From: Clostridia bacterium
GTDB taxonomy: Bacteria > Bacillota > Clostridia > UBA1381 > UBA9506
Direction of reading: 5' to 3'
Length of the DNA stretch: 64,000 nucleotides
Assembly (NCBI GenBank): GCA_017546245.1
Contig: JAFYXI010000003.1
Span: forward strand, 24,398 to 88,397
Each line of letters starts with the position of its first letter. The stretch's first letter is position 1. The notes beneath the pieces were generated by a model. It worked only from the letters and a program-made list of their open reading frames with translations, did no database searches and was not told the origin of the DNA. Below, one piece after another: positions 56,462 through 64,000 of this stretch. Position numbers and translations under genes: made by a program.

Positions 56462-57304
56462 CTAATCAAGAGTAACGTTCATACATGGACTTTTTTCAAT
56501 AAGCTTTATATCAGCAAATGATTTTACAAGCATTGTATTTTCCCATTCTTTTATTAAAAAACTCTGTTCATAAACGTTTTGGAAACAATCAAAAAATCTT
56601 AACTGTAGTATTAAGTCTCCTGTTAACTTTGCTTCATTACTAATGCTTAAGTAAAGATAAATTTCGTCATCCTTTTTTATAGAATGAACCTTTTCGTCAT
56701 TATAAGTATTTCCGTTTACTATAGCTTTTAATTTTACCTGATGAGCTGTATTATTACCGCAATTAATAATAGAGAAAAAACCCGGAAGTTTCTCTTTATC
56801 AATTATTGGAATTTTGTCCGGAGGAGCCCAACCAGCACTATCTCCTTGAATAAAAAATCCATGTGTTTTGACTTGACTTAGCGGAACATAGTTTTTATAT
56901 TCATCAGGCAGAGAAAAACGCGAATCCACTATGTCTTCATAATTACACATTTGAATTAAAAACTGGGGCATATTAGATAGTCGCAGTTTTTCATTTTCTA
57001 ACTCTGTAAACTTTCTATCCTTTGCATCTGTTTCCTCTTTATGCTTTTGATTTTGCCATAAAGCTAGAAAACTCAAAAAAACAGTACCAATGAAAGCCTC
57101 AAATCCTGCAATATACGAAATAATATCTCCTGCGCCCCATTCTGCTTCAATCCACCATATATTACTGTTCCATTTAAATAAAAAGTGAACAATGCATATT
57201 GGAACTAAAAATAGTAATAAGGTTAAGGTTATTGTTTTGACCTTGTGAGTAAATATCCAATTAATAAATAAAATCAAACTGTTTGATTTGTTTCCTTTTT
57301 TCAT
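56462..57304 (-). CDS. Two-span membrane protein, last gene of the defence-like operon
   Basis: Protein of 280 aa with hydrophobic segments near residues 21-43 and 60-85. A short coiled coil follows (QNQKHKEETDAKDRKFTELE), then a soluble beta-rich cytoplasmic domain of about 160 residues. No family recognised. It starts immediately after the PD-(D/E)xK gene, with AGAGG upstream. By position it could be a membrane effector or anchor of the system, but this is inference from context only. Confidence 0.75.
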   Translation of the reverse strand: MKKGNKSNSLILFINWIFTHKVKTITLTLLLFLVPICIVHFLFKWNSNIWWIEAEWGAGDIISYIAGFEAFIGTVFLSFLALWQNQKHKEETDAKDRKFTELENEKLRLSNMPQFLIQMCNYEDIVDSRFSLPDEYKNYVPLSQVKTHGFFIQGDSAGWAPPDKIPIIDKEKLPGFFSIINCGNNTAHQVKLKAIVNGNTYNDEKVHSIKKDDEIYLYLSISNEAKLTGDLILQLRFFDCFQNVYEQSFLIKEWENTMLVKSFADIKLIEKSPCMNVTLD

Positions 57305-58021
57305 TTATTTAGCCTCTTTTTGTGTTTTGTAGATTTGAGATGGTACAGTCTTATTCATCCTTATAAAAATAACAGTTATATCTTTCGTTGAATTTTCCAA
57401 TTTGAAAACTTCCCCAGATTTTTTTATAATTTCATTGGAGCTAATATTATAATCAAATATAACATAATAACCCGTATTATAATTTTGACATTTTAAGTAT
57501 TCTTCTAATTCAGGTATACCACTTTTGTAGTATTCCTTGCCGTTCCAAATTTTAGTTTCAATGATAACTTTTTTGCTTGGGATGACAATATCAGAGTTAC
57601 CAGAACCATTTCTTGGTTCGCAAAAATTCTCATAACTTATATAGTTCGACAGATCGCATCTTAAAGTATCCTCCAATGTTCCTTTAGGAAATCCCTTTAA
57701 TGAACCATTTTCCATTCTTCTCTTGTATTCTAAAAGCATATCGTCGAATGTATTAAAGTTATAATAAGAAAGTTCTTTTTTTAAATGACGATATAATATT
57801 TTGGAAAATGTAGATATTTCAAGGTCATTTGCATAAAAGAAGTCCTTTCGTTTTTTGCAGATTTCTATAAATGCCTTATGTGTTAATGTTGAGCTGTTCA
57901 CCAATTGAGCAATTTTAGGGGATATAGTTAATAAAAACTCCGAGGACAATACATCTTTTTTCATTTTATAGCAAAAATCTTGAATTACTCTTAATATTGT
58001 CTTTTCAATTTCGGTGTTCAT
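57305..58021 (-). CDS. PD-(D/E)xK nuclease-like protein
   Basis: Protein of 238 aa. The first 110 residues are helical and unrecognised. The C-terminal half shows a PD-(D/E)xK core: Asp144 in GNSDIVI, then Glu155 and Lys157 in VIIETKIW, with Glu118 as a possible additional ligand and a conserved-looking SGIPELEEYLK helix after it. This suggests a DNA- or RNA-cutting effector. It overlaps the fourth winged-helix gene by four bases (ATGA). No named family is certain. Confidence 0.75.
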   Translation of the reverse strand: MNTEIEKTILRVIQDFCYKMKKDVLSSEFLLTISPKIAQLVNSSTLTHKAFIEICKKRKDFFYANDLEISTFSKILYRHLKKELSYYNFNTFDDMLLEYKRRMENGSLKGFPKGTLEDTLRCDLSNYISYENFCEPRNGSGNSDIVIPSKKVIIETKIWNGKEYYKSGIPELEEYLKCQNYNTGYYVIFDYNISSNEIIKKSGEVFKLENSTKDITVIFIRMNKTVPSQIYKTQKEAK

Positions 58022-58371
58022 AATTCCTTGCTAAACCTATAAGCCCTTTCTACAACAGTATGGATATATATTTTATTTCTGCTACTAACAGCACCCACTC
58101 GCTCTATAAGACCTTCCATTTCTAATTTTGCAATTTTCCTTGACACTTGCATTTCTTTTATATTACATGCATCAGCAATATCCTTTTGGCTTTTTATGCC
58201 ATCTATAGCCTTGTATACCGTTAGTAAATCCTTATCAGATTGAAGCATACTAGCATATTTGTTTTTTAATTCATTATCAGTTTTCATACGAAGAATTTCT
58301 ATTTTCTCTAAAGTGTCAACTTTATTTTTAATATAATTCACTGATGCATATAACTCATTTGATTCGCTCAT
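58018..58371 (-). CDS. Small winged-helix protein, fourth of four
   Basis: Protein of 117 aa: an N-terminal helical or coiled segment (1-50), then a MarR/ArsR-like winged helix (GIKSQKDIADACNIKEMQVS, then KLEMEGLIERVG). AGGAGG precedes the ATG. It lacks ligand or metal motifs. The layout matches the three preceding small proteins, although identity among them is low. It overlaps the nuclease gene. Probably DNA-binding; target unknown. Confidence 0.75.
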   Translation of the reverse strand: MSESNELYASVNYIKNKVDTLEKIEILRMKTDNELKNKYASMLQSDKDLLTVYKAIDGIKSQKDIADACNIKEMQVSRKIAKLEMEGLIERVGAVSSRNKIYIHTVVERAYRFSKEL

Positions 58372-58379
58372 ATAACCTC

Positions 58380-58679
58380 CTAAAATAACCTTTTGGGATT
58401 TTTCTGTTTACTGTTAATTTCAATCATGTCTATAAGACCTGCCTCCTGAAGAGAGATGCAGAATAGTCTAACTCCTTCTTTGGAAACCTTAACTATGTCG
58501 GCGATTTCTTTCAAAGATTTTTCACCATCAAATAGTTCATACATTTGTTGCCTTTCTGGTGTTGTTAAATACTTTGCTTTTATATTCGCATGGAAATCAT
58601 TCAGCTTGTCTTGAGCAAATATAGTAAGTAGCTTTCTTATTTCAACTAATTCCTGAAAAATTTTCTCGTCGTAATTCAT
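58380..58679 (-). CDS. Small winged-helix protein, third of four
   Basis: Protein of 99 aa. MYELFDGEKSLKEIADIVKV and the following SKEGVRLFCISLQEAGLIDM form the helix-turn-helix. The N-terminal 40 residues are a predicted helix. The ATG at 58679 has GGAGG at good spacing; upstream codons in frame overlap the previous gene. It shares the MYELF(D/N)GE phrase with the first copy, indicating paralogy. Confidence 0.75.
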   Translation of the reverse strand: MNYDEKIFQELVEIRKLLTIFAQDKLNDFHANIKAKYLTTPERQQMYELFDGEKSLKEIADIVKVSKEGVRLFCISLQEAGLIDMIEINSKQKNPKRLF

Positions 58680-58683
58680 CGTA

Positions 58684-58995
58684 TCACTCCTCCACAAAGT
58701 CTTCAAAGCCGTATTCATCCAAACTAAAAATGGCTTTTACACGACCCTTTCTTCCTGCTGGCTCAACCATACCCAATAAACTCCACTTCTTCCAAAGGGT
58801 AGAAATAGTGCTTATAGAGCCACCAACTACATCTTTAATATCTCTTACAGAATTTTCACCATTAGTCATAGCATATATTTTTATATACTTTTCATCTGAC
58901 AGTTCTTTCTGTAATGTAGAAATTATTTTTTCTCTGTTAACAAATTTGTATATCTGAAGAAATTCAGCAAACATTTCATTTAATTCTTTACTCAT
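58684..58995 (-). CDS. Small winged-helix protein, second of four
   Basis: Protein of 103 aa with an N-terminal helix (1-45) and a winged helix (MTNGENSVRDIKDVVGGSIS, then WSLLGMVEPAGRKG). The C-terminal wing is basic. GGAGGG precedes the ATG. It overlaps the preceding gene by eight bases, so the set is translationally coupled. Most divergent of the four in the recognition helix. Confidence 0.75.
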   Translation of the reverse strand: MSKELNEMFAEFLQIYKFVNREKIISTLQKELSDEKYIKIYAMTNGENSVRDIKDVVGGSISTISTLWKKWSLLGMVEPAGRKGRVKAIFSLDEYGFEDFVEE

Positions 58996-59335
58996 AAATA
59001 CCCTCCATGTCTAATTTTTTTGTGTTGTAATATACGGCAATTTTTGAAACTGACTTTTCAGGTATAATTGAATTTCCGTTTTTATGAAAACTAATTAAAT
59101 CTTTTGCAATTAAATCCTGAATAAACATACTTACGCCTCGCTGTGTACAACCTATTTGTTCCGATATAGATTTTGCATCATTTTCTCCATTGAAAAGCTC
59201 GTACATTTTCTTCCTGTTTTCGGTATTTAAGAACTCTGAATAAAAGCAACTTAATGCCTCAGATTTTATCGAAACACTTAACAAGGATAATTCTTCTAGG
59301 ATTTTCTCTAATAATACTTCTACATTGTTTTTCAT
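58988..59335 (-). CDS. Small winged-helix protein, first of four
   Basis: Protein of 115 aa. An N-terminal helix (about 1-40) is followed by MYELFNGENDAKSISEQIGC and TQRGVSMFIQDLIAKDLISF, a winged-helix pattern very like the third copy. The ATG at 59335 has AGAGG seven bases upstream; a TTG six codons earlier is less likely. It begins four bases after the RloB-like gene. Confidence 0.75.
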   Translation of the reverse strand: MKNNVEVLLEKILEELSLLSVSIKSEALSCFYSEFLNTENRKKMYELFNGENDAKSISEQIGCTQRGVSMFIQDLIAKDLISFHKNGNSIIPEKSVSKIAVYYNTKKLDMEGIYE

Positions 59336-59339
59336 GGTC

Positions 59340-59990
59340 TTACCTCTTTTCAATTTTTGATTTTATCTCATCCACCAAAAGATGAACCGTTGTTCCTGGA
59401 CACATATCAGATGGTTTGTTTTTGCAGTTGCTTTTGTGCTCGTCCATTTTTTGCGTTGCGATAATTATGGCCGATCTTTCATCGCCATAACGATTTAATT
59501 TGTCATAAATAAATGCATCTGATTTTGAATATCTCTGGCTAGTATTTTTTTCAAATGCCTGTGCAAAACCATCACAACACTTCACCGAATCGCTATATGT
59601 AGGCATAGCGCCAAAATAGGCACTAAACCATTCTTCTATACATGGGTTGGTCCATCCGACATGTATTCCTTTTGCTTTTGCCTCAGCAATTATGTCATCA
59701 AAATCTTGTATTTGGTCTCTATCGAATATTATCCAAGGCTCACCATACTGCGGATTTAATGATGCAAGATTCATCGCTTCCTCTACAAGGTTCTTAGTTT
59801 TTGTTCTGATTACCTTAATTACCAACTTACCTTGTAATTCCTTTGGAATTGAATCTCTCAAACCATACATATAATTCTGTTCCGTTTCCTTGGTATCGGT
59901 TACTATAAAATAGTAACCAAGTTCAGGAATCCTTCTTTTTGCAATTTGTTCTCTTGTTTTTCTATTGCCGTTTCTTTCGTTTCGTGCCAT
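59340..59990 (-). CDS. RloB-like Toprim protein (AbiLii-type)
   Basis: Protein of 216 aa of the RloB family. KETEQNYMYGL matches the E-x-T-E-x-N-Y motif and WIIFDRDQIQDF the D-R-D motif that together form a Toprim-like acidic centre. AbiLii of the lactococcal AbiL phage-resistance pair belongs here and, with its ATPase partner, probably cuts or nicks nucleic acid upon infection. Its AAGGAGG ribosome binding site lies within the last codons of the ATPase gene. Length is normal. Confidence 0.88.
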   Translation of the reverse strand: MARNERNGNRKTREQIAKRRIPELGYYFIVTDTKETEQNYMYGLRDSIPKELQGKLVIKVIRTKTKNLVEEAMNLASLNPQYGEPWIIFDRDQIQDFDDIIAEAKAKGIHVGWTNPCIEEWFSAYFGAMPTYSDSVKCCDGFAQAFEKNTSQRYSKSDAFIYDKLNRYGDERSAIIIATQKMDEHKSNCKNKPSDMCPGTTVHLLVDEIKSKIEKR

Positions 59991-59992
59991 TG

Positions 59993-61264
59993 TTAATCCT
60001 CCTTAAACATATCAAAATCTCTTAAGGTAGGAATTGCACCATATTTGCCTAACAAATAATTCTTTTCGTAGTTTTCATCCTTTCTAATTTTTACGCCATC
60101 TTCATCTACAAAATCTGCTAACGAATACAAGTTAGATACGCCATCATAACCTTTTTCAGCAAACCATATTTCATCTCTTCTGAGCATATTTCCATTTAAC
60201 TGCCATGAATCATGAGAAGTAAATACTAACTGTGCATGTTTTGTATTAATCTCAGGATTCAAAAATGTAATAATAAATGTTCTCACAAGCAATGGATGAA
60301 GTCTAGCATTTAATTCATCTATGAATAAAACTCCACCAGTTGTTAAGACATCTTGTAACATTGGATAAAGTGCAAACATTTTCAATGTTCCAGCAGATTC
60401 ATTTTGTAGAGGAATTGAGGTGGTTGAATTGGAATCAATCAATTTATGGATTGCATCAATTTTTAAATAGTCATCCTCGTCATCACCATCATTCTTTATT
60501 ACCTCAACATCAAATCCAACAATAGATGGGTCAAATGTTGCAAAATAGTCTACTACTTTTTGCTGAACATTTTTATCATCGGCAAAACCAGTAGGAATTA
60601 ATTGAGACAAAAAGTAATTTTCAATTGGTCTTCCAAAATCAGCAAAATCATTATTTAAGAACCAATCACGAATGAATTTTAATTTTGCAATCTTTAATTT
60701 AGCTCCCAATGAAACAATCAATGTTTCTTTTTCTAATGCAACTTTTATATTTTCTTGACTTTTTGTAGGAATTCCATCAAATTCATACTCTTCTCCATTA
60801 CGATAAAAGATCTTCTTATACTTTCCTCTGGAAGATTTTGTTTTGCAATTTAACCATTCTTCACATACGCCTGAGTTGTTCACGGTAAATCCATAGTTAT
60901 ATGTTTTAGCACCATTTTCTTCAGAATCAATGAAATATACTTCAAATAAAGATTCCATATTTTTGCTTTCTTTATCAAATAAAAATGGTGTAGGTTTGAA
61001 AAACTTGGATTTCTTTTTCTTGCCATCTGATTCGTCACCATATTCTAAAGAGTTTAGAACATATGAATGCATATACCGAAACGCTTCTTGTACATTAGAC
61101 TTGCCACTTGCATTTGCACCAAAAATTGATGCGACAGGCAAAACTCTTTCATTTGCAACATTAATAACATGATTGTTGAATTCAGATATTTTTGTTGCTG
61201 ACATATCTAATGTAGTATCATCTCTAAATGATTTGAAATTTTTAAAATTAAATTGAAGCAACAT
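59993..61264 (-). CDS. AAA15/RloA-like ATPase (AbiLi-type)
   Basis: SMC/ABC-like ATPase of 423 aa. The N terminus LQFNFKNFKSFRDDTTLDMS and Walker A GANASGKSN (residues 49-57) are typical of AAA_15/OLD-like proteins. Walker B is in GGVLFIDELNARLHPLL and the His switch in VFTSHDSWQL. Such ATPases pair with RloB-type or Toprim nucleases in anti-phage systems (AbiL, OLD/Gabija relatives). It is the first gene of the operon, with AAGGAGAG upstream. Confidence 0.9.
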   Translation of the reverse strand: MLLQFNFKNFKSFRDDTTLDMSATKISEFNNHVINVANERVLPVASIFGANASGKSNVQEAFRYMHSYVLNSLEYGDESDGKKKKSKFFKPTPFLFDKESKNMESLFEVYFIDSEENGAKTYNYGFTVNNSGVCEEWLNCKTKSSRGKYKKIFYRNGEEYEFDGIPTKSQENIKVALEKETLIVSLGAKLKIAKLKFIRDWFLNNDFADFGRPIENYFLSQLIPTGFADDKNVQQKVVDYFATFDPSIVGFDVEVIKNDGDDEDDYLKIDAIHKLIDSNSTTSIPLQNESAGTLKMFALYPMLQDVLTTGGVLFIDELNARLHPLLVRTFIITFLNPEINTKHAQLVFTSHDSWQLNGNMLRRDEIWFAEKGYDGVSNLYSLADFVDEDGVKIRKDENYEKNYLLGKYGAIPTLRDFDMFKED

Positions 61265-61299
61265 GATTTATTCTCTCCTTTTTTATCTTTACAATATAT

Positions 61300-61327
61300 A
61301 TTATACACAAAAAAAGAAAAATGTCAA
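61300..61327 (-). promoter_or_regulatory. Promoter of the AbiL-like operon
   Basis: On the minus strand TTGACA (61322-61327) and TATAAT (61300-61305) are separated by 16 bases. It is a consensus promoter about 36 bases upstream of the ATPase start. Confidence 0.85.
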
Positions 61328-61359
61328 CACCTAAATGAGAAAAAAGCTCATTTAGGTGT
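61327..61359. promoter_or_regulatory. Perfect inverted repeat at the divergent promoters (candidate operator)
   Basis: ACACCTAAATGAG and CTCATTTAGGTGT (13 bp each, 7-base spacer) abut the -35 box of the AbiL-like operon. It lies upstream of both divergent transcripts, so terminator function is unlikely. It is a plausible binding site for one of the operon's winged-helix proteins. Confidence 0.6.
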
Positions 61360-61392
61360 AGTTTTTGCTGTTTTGCATATAAAAAAATACTA

Positions 61393-61441
61393 TTGACAAT
61401 TTTGTTCTACTGTGGTAGAATGAAATAAACTACAAATGTAG
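61393..61441 (+). promoter_or_regulatory. Promoter and two BlaI-type operators of the blaI-like operon
   Basis: TTGACA (61393-61398) and TAGAAT (61416-61421) have a 17-base spacer. Two dyads of the BlaI/MecI half-site type lie here: CTACTGTGGTAG (61407-61418), overlapping the -10 box, and CTACAAATGTAG (61430-61441), just after it. They suggest autorepression by the BlaI homologue. Confidence 0.82.
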
Positions 61442-61466
61442 AATATAAATTTCAGGAGGTACTGAT

Positions 61467-61838
61467 ATGAAAAATATATCTATTGGAGATGCAGAACTTG
61501 AAATTATGAAAGTTATTTGGAAATCAAAGGATCCAGTAACTTCCCTTGACATTGGAAAAGAGGTTGAAGATAAGGGGTGGAAAAAGACAACTATTGCCAC
61601 ATTCCTTACAAGACTTGTAGAAAAGGGGGCTTTGTCTGCAGAAAAGCAAGGTAAATTGTATTACTACACACCTTTAATTACAGAAAAGGAATACAGAAAA
61701 TCACAGACAAAAAATCTAATTAAGACTTTATATAATGGTTCAGTCAGAGATTTTGCTGTATCATTTTTTGAGGAACAGAAGCTTTCTGATGATGATATTA
61801 AGGAACTTAGAGCCATTTTTGAAGATAAGGAGGAATAA
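61467..61838 (+). CDS. BlaI/MecI/CopY family repressor
   Basis: Winged-helix repressor of 123 aa. ISIGDAELEIMKVIWKSKDP is the family N terminus. The recognition helix is in KKTTIATFLTRLVEKG and the dimerisation tail follows. In bla/mec systems the paired M56 protease triggers cleavage of the repressor. CAGGAGG lies before the ATG. It precedes the M56-LCP gene by three bases. Confidence 0.95.
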   Translation: MKNISIGDAELEIMKVIWKSKDPVTSLDIGKEVEDKGWKKTTIATFLTRLVEKGALSAEKQGKLYYYTPLITEKEYRKSQTKNLIKTLYNGSVRDFAVSFFEEQKLSDDDIKELRAIFEDKEE

Positions 61839-61841
61839 ATT

Positions 61842-64000
61842 ATGGCACAGATATTTACATCCTTTCTTCTAACTTCCGTAATAGGCACAAGTCTTGCCCT
61901 GATACTAACTTTGTTAAAACCAATAACAAGAAAAATATTTTCGAGTGCTTGGCATTATTATATGTGGTTAGTTGTACTTCTTGTAATGGTATTGCCGATA
62001 AGATTAAATTTACCTGAGATGGCTGTATCTACATCACCTATTTCTGAAACAGTAATAATTACAGATAATCAGGTTGAAATTACTGAAACACCTATAATTA
62101 TAGAAACACAGCCAGAACAGATTATACAAGAACAAACAACACAGACTGAAAAGGTATCAACAGTTCAGGTCATAAAAGACTTTTTGAGTGGTAAAGTTCT
62201 TCTATTCTCTCTTATCTGGTTAATGGGTGCAGTTCTTTTGTTCCTGATAAAGATCGTAAGTTATCTGGTGTTACTGATTAAAATACATAAACATTCAGAA
62301 ATAATATCTTGTCCTGAACTAAAAGCCTATACAAATAGGAAAGTTACAACAAGGGTTAGTGATACAATATGTTCACCACTTATGATAGGTATAATCAAGC
62401 CTACACTACTACTGCCTAAGACAAATATTACAACAGAACAATTACATAATGTATTGGCTCATGAGATGACACACCTTAAAAGAAATGATATTTTGTATAA
62501 ATGGTTTGTCAGCATAGTAAAGTGTGTTCATTGGTTTAATCCTGCAATCTATCTTATCAGTAAACAGATTAATATAGATTGTGAAATCTCTTGTGATTTA
62601 GCCGTAGTAAAAGAAATGGATGAACAGCAAGAAAAGCAATATGTAGAAACCATACTATCACTTTTGACATATAACAATTCAAAGGCTGTTCCTCTAACAA
62701 CCGGTATGACAGGAAATAAGAAAACTCTTAAAACGAGGTTTTCTATGATCAAGAACAAAATCAAAATCAGCAAAAAAACAAAAATTATTTCTGCTGTTTT
62801 AGCAGTTGCATTATTTGTTGGTACTATTTTTGTAAGCGGAATAATAAACGGAAAGTTCAATACAGAAAACAACCTGCTTATAAAAGTAAATACCGATGCA
62901 ATAGAAGGCAATAAATTTAATTTCCTTATGCTTGGTGTTGATAACGCTAACAAAGTTGATACAATAATGGCTTTTAATTTTGACGGAAACATCTTAACTT
63001 GCTTAAATATACCACGAAATGTCGCGTTGAGTGTAAGTGAAGATGTTCCTGCCAATGGTTCCAAAAATCTATCTGTCCTATTATCCGAAGAAAATGGCGA
63101 CCAAAAGGTAATTGATGCCATAAAAGAAACTTTAGGCATCCCTGTTCATTATTATGCAAAAGTAAAGATGGATGCAATTGCAGATGTTGTTGATTTTGTT
63201 GGCGGTATAGAATATGATATACCTTATAACATGAAGTATGAGGATCCGGCACAAGATTTACATATTAGTTTAACGGCAGGAAAACAAGTGTTAAACGGCA
63301 AACAAGTAGAGCACTTGTTACGATTCAGAGACCGACAGCATCCCAATGGTGATGAAATCAGAGTAATGACCTGGCAATCTGTCGTAAAAGCATTTTTAAA
63401 TCAAGCAGTTATAGGAAATAAAATAAGAAATCTTTCAGACCTTTATGAAATTGCAACTAAGAACATAAAAACCAATTATTCACTAAATGATTTAAAAAAA
63501 GATTTCAACAATATAAAAAATATTAACAGAAACAATATTATAATCGAAAACATCAGGGGAAGAAATGCTACCTTGAATGGATGTTTTGTGTTTCATATTA
63601 ACTATGTTGAATCAGAACCTATTTTAAATGTCTTTAAAACGACTAAAGATGGTGCGGATTTGGTTTCGGTAATAAACTATACAAACAAAGATATGGGTTT
63701 TACCATCAAATTACCGGAGTTTTGGAAAACCAAATACGAAATCATACAATTTGACAATCAAGTCGCTTTTTATCACAAAGACATCTTCTTAAAATACGGT
63801 AAGGGCTCGGGAAACTTATTTAGGATTACAAAAGTAAAACAACCGTCAGAAAAAATTTTGGAAGAAGCCGGTGCGCCATATGAATACTTATATTCAGGAG
63901 AAGAATATGCCTATGTATGGTCTGTCGCATCTGATGTTCAATATCCAACATGGCAGGACAGAGATGAAGAAGATGTCCGTCTTGCTACAGATTTCGAGAA
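61842..64000 (+). CDS. BlaR1-type M56 metallopeptidase fused to a LytR-CpsA-Psr (LCP) domain (3' end outside window)
   Basis: At least 719 codons without a stop. The N-terminal part is a BlaR1-like M56 protease with membrane segments near residues 4-24, 36-52 and 120-145. The zinc motif HEMTH lies at 207-211 with a distal Glu in DCEISCD. A further membrane segment near 320-340 leads to an extracellular LCP domain (about 350-590). There FLMLGVDN, LNIPRNVAL, LTAGKQVLNGKQVEHLLRF and RFRDRQ...GDEIRV match the phosphate-binding Asp/Arg signature. A further domain follows (MGFTIKLPEFWKTKYEI), often found after M56 sensors. It probably senses wall-polymer intermediates or antibiotics and signals to BlaI. 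Confidence 0.88.
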   Translation, partial: MAQIFTSFLLTSVIGTSLALILTLLKPITRKIFSSAWHYYMWLVVLLVMVLPIRLNLPEMAVSTSPISETVIITDNQVEITETPIIIETQPEQIIQEQTTQTEKVSTVQVIKDFLSGKVLLFSLIWLMGAVLLFLIKIVSYLVLLIKIHKHSEIISCPELKAYTNRKVTTRVSDTICSPLMIGIIKPTLLLPKTNITTEQLHNVLAHEMTHLKRNDILYKWFVSIVKCVHWFNPAIYLISKQINIDCEISCDLAVVKEMDEQQEKQYVETILSLLTYNNSKAVPLTTGMTGNKKTLKTRFSMIKNKIKISKKTKIISAVLAVALFVGTIFVSGIINGKFNTENNLLIKVNTDAIEGNKFNFLMLGVDNANKVDTIMAFNFDGNILTCLNIPRNVALSVSEDVPANGSKNLSVLLSEENGDQKVIDAIKETLGIPVHYYAKVKMDAIADVVDFVGGIEYDIPYNMKYEDPAQDLHISLTAGKQVLNGKQVEHLLRFRDRQHPNGDEIRVMTWQSVVKAFLNQAVIGNKIRNLSDLYEIATKNIKTNYSLNDLKKDFNNIKNINRNNIIIENIRGRNATLNGCFVFHINYVESEPILNVFKTTKDGADLVSVINYTNKDMGFTIKLPEFWKTKYEIIQFDNQVAFYHKDIFLKYGKGSGNLFRITKVKQPSEKILEEAGAPYEYLYSGEEYAYVWSVASDVQYPTWQDRDEEDVRLATDFE

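Noticed and set aside
56462..61264. Cluster considered as a type I restriction-modification locus with RloA/RloB accessories
   Set aside because: No HsdR, HsdM or HsdS gene is present; the ATPase/RloB pair is better compared with AbiL.
61842..64000. M56 gene considered as ordinary BlaR1 beta-lactam sensor
   Set aside because: No penicillin-binding SxxK/SxN/KTG motifs occur; the extracellular part matches LCP motifs instead.

Overview
The window is a stretch of a low-GC Gram-positive chromosome, most likely an anaerobic member of the class Clostridia (uncultured gut type). Supporting this are a SpoVB-type flippase, HPr, IreB, paired M16 peptidases (YmfF/YmfH type), lon-ysxC, rplS-lepB-rbgA, an alpha2-type glycyl-tRNA synthetase, pyruvate phosphate dikinase, an SLH-domain surface protein, FeoAB and an OLE RNA locus. 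Strong ribosome binding sites and TTGACA/TATAAT promoters are easy to see. Nearly all genes in the first 48 kb run on the minus strand.

Layout. 0-1.4 kb: rbgA (partial), lepB and rplS behind one promoter and a probable L19 leader. 1.5-2.8 kb: an M23 peptidase on the plus strand and a cluster of palindromes. 2.8-13.3 kb: lgt, two M16 peptidases, rsmI, a TrmN6-like methylase, a P-loop/Asp23-like protein, recR, a degenerate MetH-like protein, a DUF4340 protein and a SpoVB-like flippase. 13.4-22.4 kb: ppdK, then oapA-aroE-DUF2156-trmFO-pcrA. 22.5-23.2 kb: a roughly 720-nt structured RNA between isoprenoid genes and oapA, which I identify as OLE RNA. 23.3-31 kb: PAP2-like protein, ispA, xseB, ogg, trmL, an aminotransferase with its Lrp regulator, ysxC and lon. 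31-43 kb: SLH protein, Nif3-like protein, trmK, acyl-CoA synthetase, XRE-cupin regulator, HPr, glyS, ireB, feoAB, an HTH-superoxide reductase fusion and tRNA-Leu. 43-48.2 kb: two MATE genes (one frameshifted), an SGNH hydrolase and an RluA-type synthase.

48.3-53.4 kb: a plus-strand T-box-controlled operon for tRNA-dependent amidation. It has aspS fused in frame to gatC, a GatA homologue that has lost two of its three catalytic residues, and gatB. The T-box specifier reads GAAC, so Asn (AAC) is the likely codon.

53.4-61.4 kb: an accessory region. Gene debris (a GH88/105-type hydrolase, a tyrosine-integrase C terminus, an unrecognised remnant) is followed by an intact serine recombinase and a tightly packed seven-gene operon. 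The operon contains an AAA ATPase with a RloB-like partner (the AbiL pair), four consecutive small winged-helix proteins, a PD-(D/E)xK nuclease and a membrane-anchored protein. It starts from a strong promoter abutting a perfect 13-bp inverted repeat and is the best candidate for an undescribed defence-like system. Divergent from it, at 61.4-64 kb, are a BlaI-type repressor and a BlaR1-type M56 metallopeptidase whose sensor domain is a LytR-CpsA-Psr domain; that gene runs off the window end.
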